From contig SLRI01000100.1 of assembly GCA_007131045.1 (NCBI GenBank), positions 1 through 6,021 of the forward strand: a stretch of DNA of 6,021 bases, given 5' to 3'. This stretch comes from Rhodospirillales bacterium (GTDB taxonomy: Bacteria > Pseudomonadota > Alphaproteobacteria > Geminicoccales > Geminicoccaceae). The stretch's first letter is position 1. Each line of letters begins with the position of its first letter. The position numbers were made by a program, and so were the translations under genes. Shown one piece after another: positions 5,429 through 6,021 of this stretch. The notes beneath the pieces are model-generated. The model searched no databases, had not been told where the DNA came from, and saw only the letters and a program-made list of their open reading frames with translations.

Positions 5429-6021
5429 CTAGTCGGGCGCACCCAGCACGTCGACCACCCGGGCGCGCACCAGCTCGGCCGGGCTCGGGAACCACATCGT
5501 CTCGTGCGGGGTGGCGGCGATCCGCTCGATGAAGGCCTCGGCGACCCGGTGCCGGCGAAACACCGCCATGTCCTTCTCGAGCTCGACCTCGGGGTCGAGG
5601 AACAGCCCGACCAGGGGCGAGAACAGCCCGTAGCGGTGAAAGCCGAGCCGGGCGCCGGGCTCGAGGTAGCGGGTGTGGCCGCTCATGTAGACCAGCGTGC
5701 AGGCCGAGGCGCAATCGCCCACGGCCGAGGTCTCGAGGTCGAACCGCTCGATCACCTTGATCAGCCCGCGCGCCTCGGCGACCCGGCCGCCCGGGCTCTC
5801 CAGGCGGATCAGCCCGACCGGGTCGCCGTCCGTCCCCTCGAGCAGCGCGGTGAGGTCGCGGGTGATGCCGAAATCGATCAGGCCCTCGAGCCGCACCGAG
5901 CGCCCGTCGGCGGCGATCGCCAGCGAATAGGGTGATGCGATCTCGGCCGCGGGCTGCCGCGCGCCGGCGATTTCGGCCCCGGTGCCAGCCTCCACGACGG
6001 CCCAGCCCGGGGCCAGCAGCA
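5429..6021 (-). CDS. ClpP-like (COG3904-type) probably exported protein, N-terminus outside window
   Basis: The protein has a ClpP/crotonase-like fold signature of the kind found in predicted periplasmic serine-protease-like proteins. RLESPGGRVAEA matches the oxyanion-side SPGG motif. DCASACTLVYMSG carries the probable nucleophile Ser (codon 5707-5705) flanked by two Cys, as is usual in this group, and ARLGFHRYG carries a probable catalytic His (codon 5638-5636). A GTG at 5995 would give 188 residues, but the frame stays open to the window edge and the residues just before it (LLAPGWAVVEAG) look like the end of a signal peptide. The true start is therefore probably beyond base 6021 and the protein is exported. 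Substrate is unknown and proteolysis is inferred from motif only. It converges on the KTSC gene with a 15-nt gap and no clear terminator between them. Confidence 0.82.
   Translation of the reverse strand, partial: LLAPGWAVVEAGTGAEIAGARQPAAEIASPYSLAIAADGRSVRLEGLIDFGITRDLTALLEGTDGDPVGLIRLESPGGRVAEARGLIKVIERFDLETSAVGDCASACTLVYMSGHTRYLEPGARLGFHRYGLFSPLVGLFLDPEVELEKDMAVFRRHRVAEAFIERIAATPHETMWFPSPAELVRARVVDVLGAPD

Noticed and set aside
5399..5440. Imperfect inverted repeat GCACCCGA / TCGGGCGC around the KTSC/ClpP-like convergent junction, as a possible bidirectional terminator.
   Set aside because: One mismatch in 8 bp, a loop of 26 nt, no T-run, and both arms lie within coding sequence; it could easily be chance in GC-rich DNA.

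Overview
The window is GC-rich, densely coding bacterial DNA. The organism is most likely an alphaproteobacterium. The best pointer is the partial LexA at the left edge, which has the alphaproteobacterial pattern KSKSGVHRLI...LEERGYIRRL after the recognition helix, a long linker and a C-terminal RRY. There are no mobile elements, tRNA or rRNA genes, or CRISPR arrays. This looks like ordinary chromosomal housekeeping territory with a few less familiar genes.

Layout from left to right. (1) The C-terminal part of the SOS repressor LexA (+, truncated by the window edge) converges with a cytoplasmic glycerophosphodiester phosphodiesterase of the UgpQ type (-); the two genes overlap by 7 bp at their stop codons. 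(2) A divergent intergenic region of about 120 bp holds a perfect 9-bp inverted repeat, and recD2 (+) starts on its far side. (3) recD2 (SF1B helicase), an inositol-monophosphatase-family gene, a lipoprotein-type PagL-like lipid A deacylase and a small KTSC-domain gene lie head to tail. They are joined by an ATGA overlap, a 6-nt gap and an 80-nt gap, so they probably form one operon. (4) On the minus strand at the right edge, converging on the KTSC gene with a 15-nt gap, is the C-terminal part of a ClpP-like (COG3904-type) probably exported protein, whose N-terminus lies outside the window.

Functionally the window mixes DNA-damage control (LexA, RecD2), phosphoester metabolism (UgpQ, inositol phosphatase) and the cell envelope (PagL-like barrel, ClpP-like protein). 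I see no single pathway linking them, and no LexA operator of the alphaproteobacterial type (GTTC-N7-GTTC) in front of recD2. The items most worth a second look are the lipobox-bearing PagL-like protein with an intact His/Ser/Glu triad, the palindrome between ugpQ and recD2, and a strong codon-pair bias: 28 of 31 Leu-Glu dipeptides are written CTC-GAG. I found no convincing undescribed multi-gene system. No stretch over 300 bases lacks a gene.
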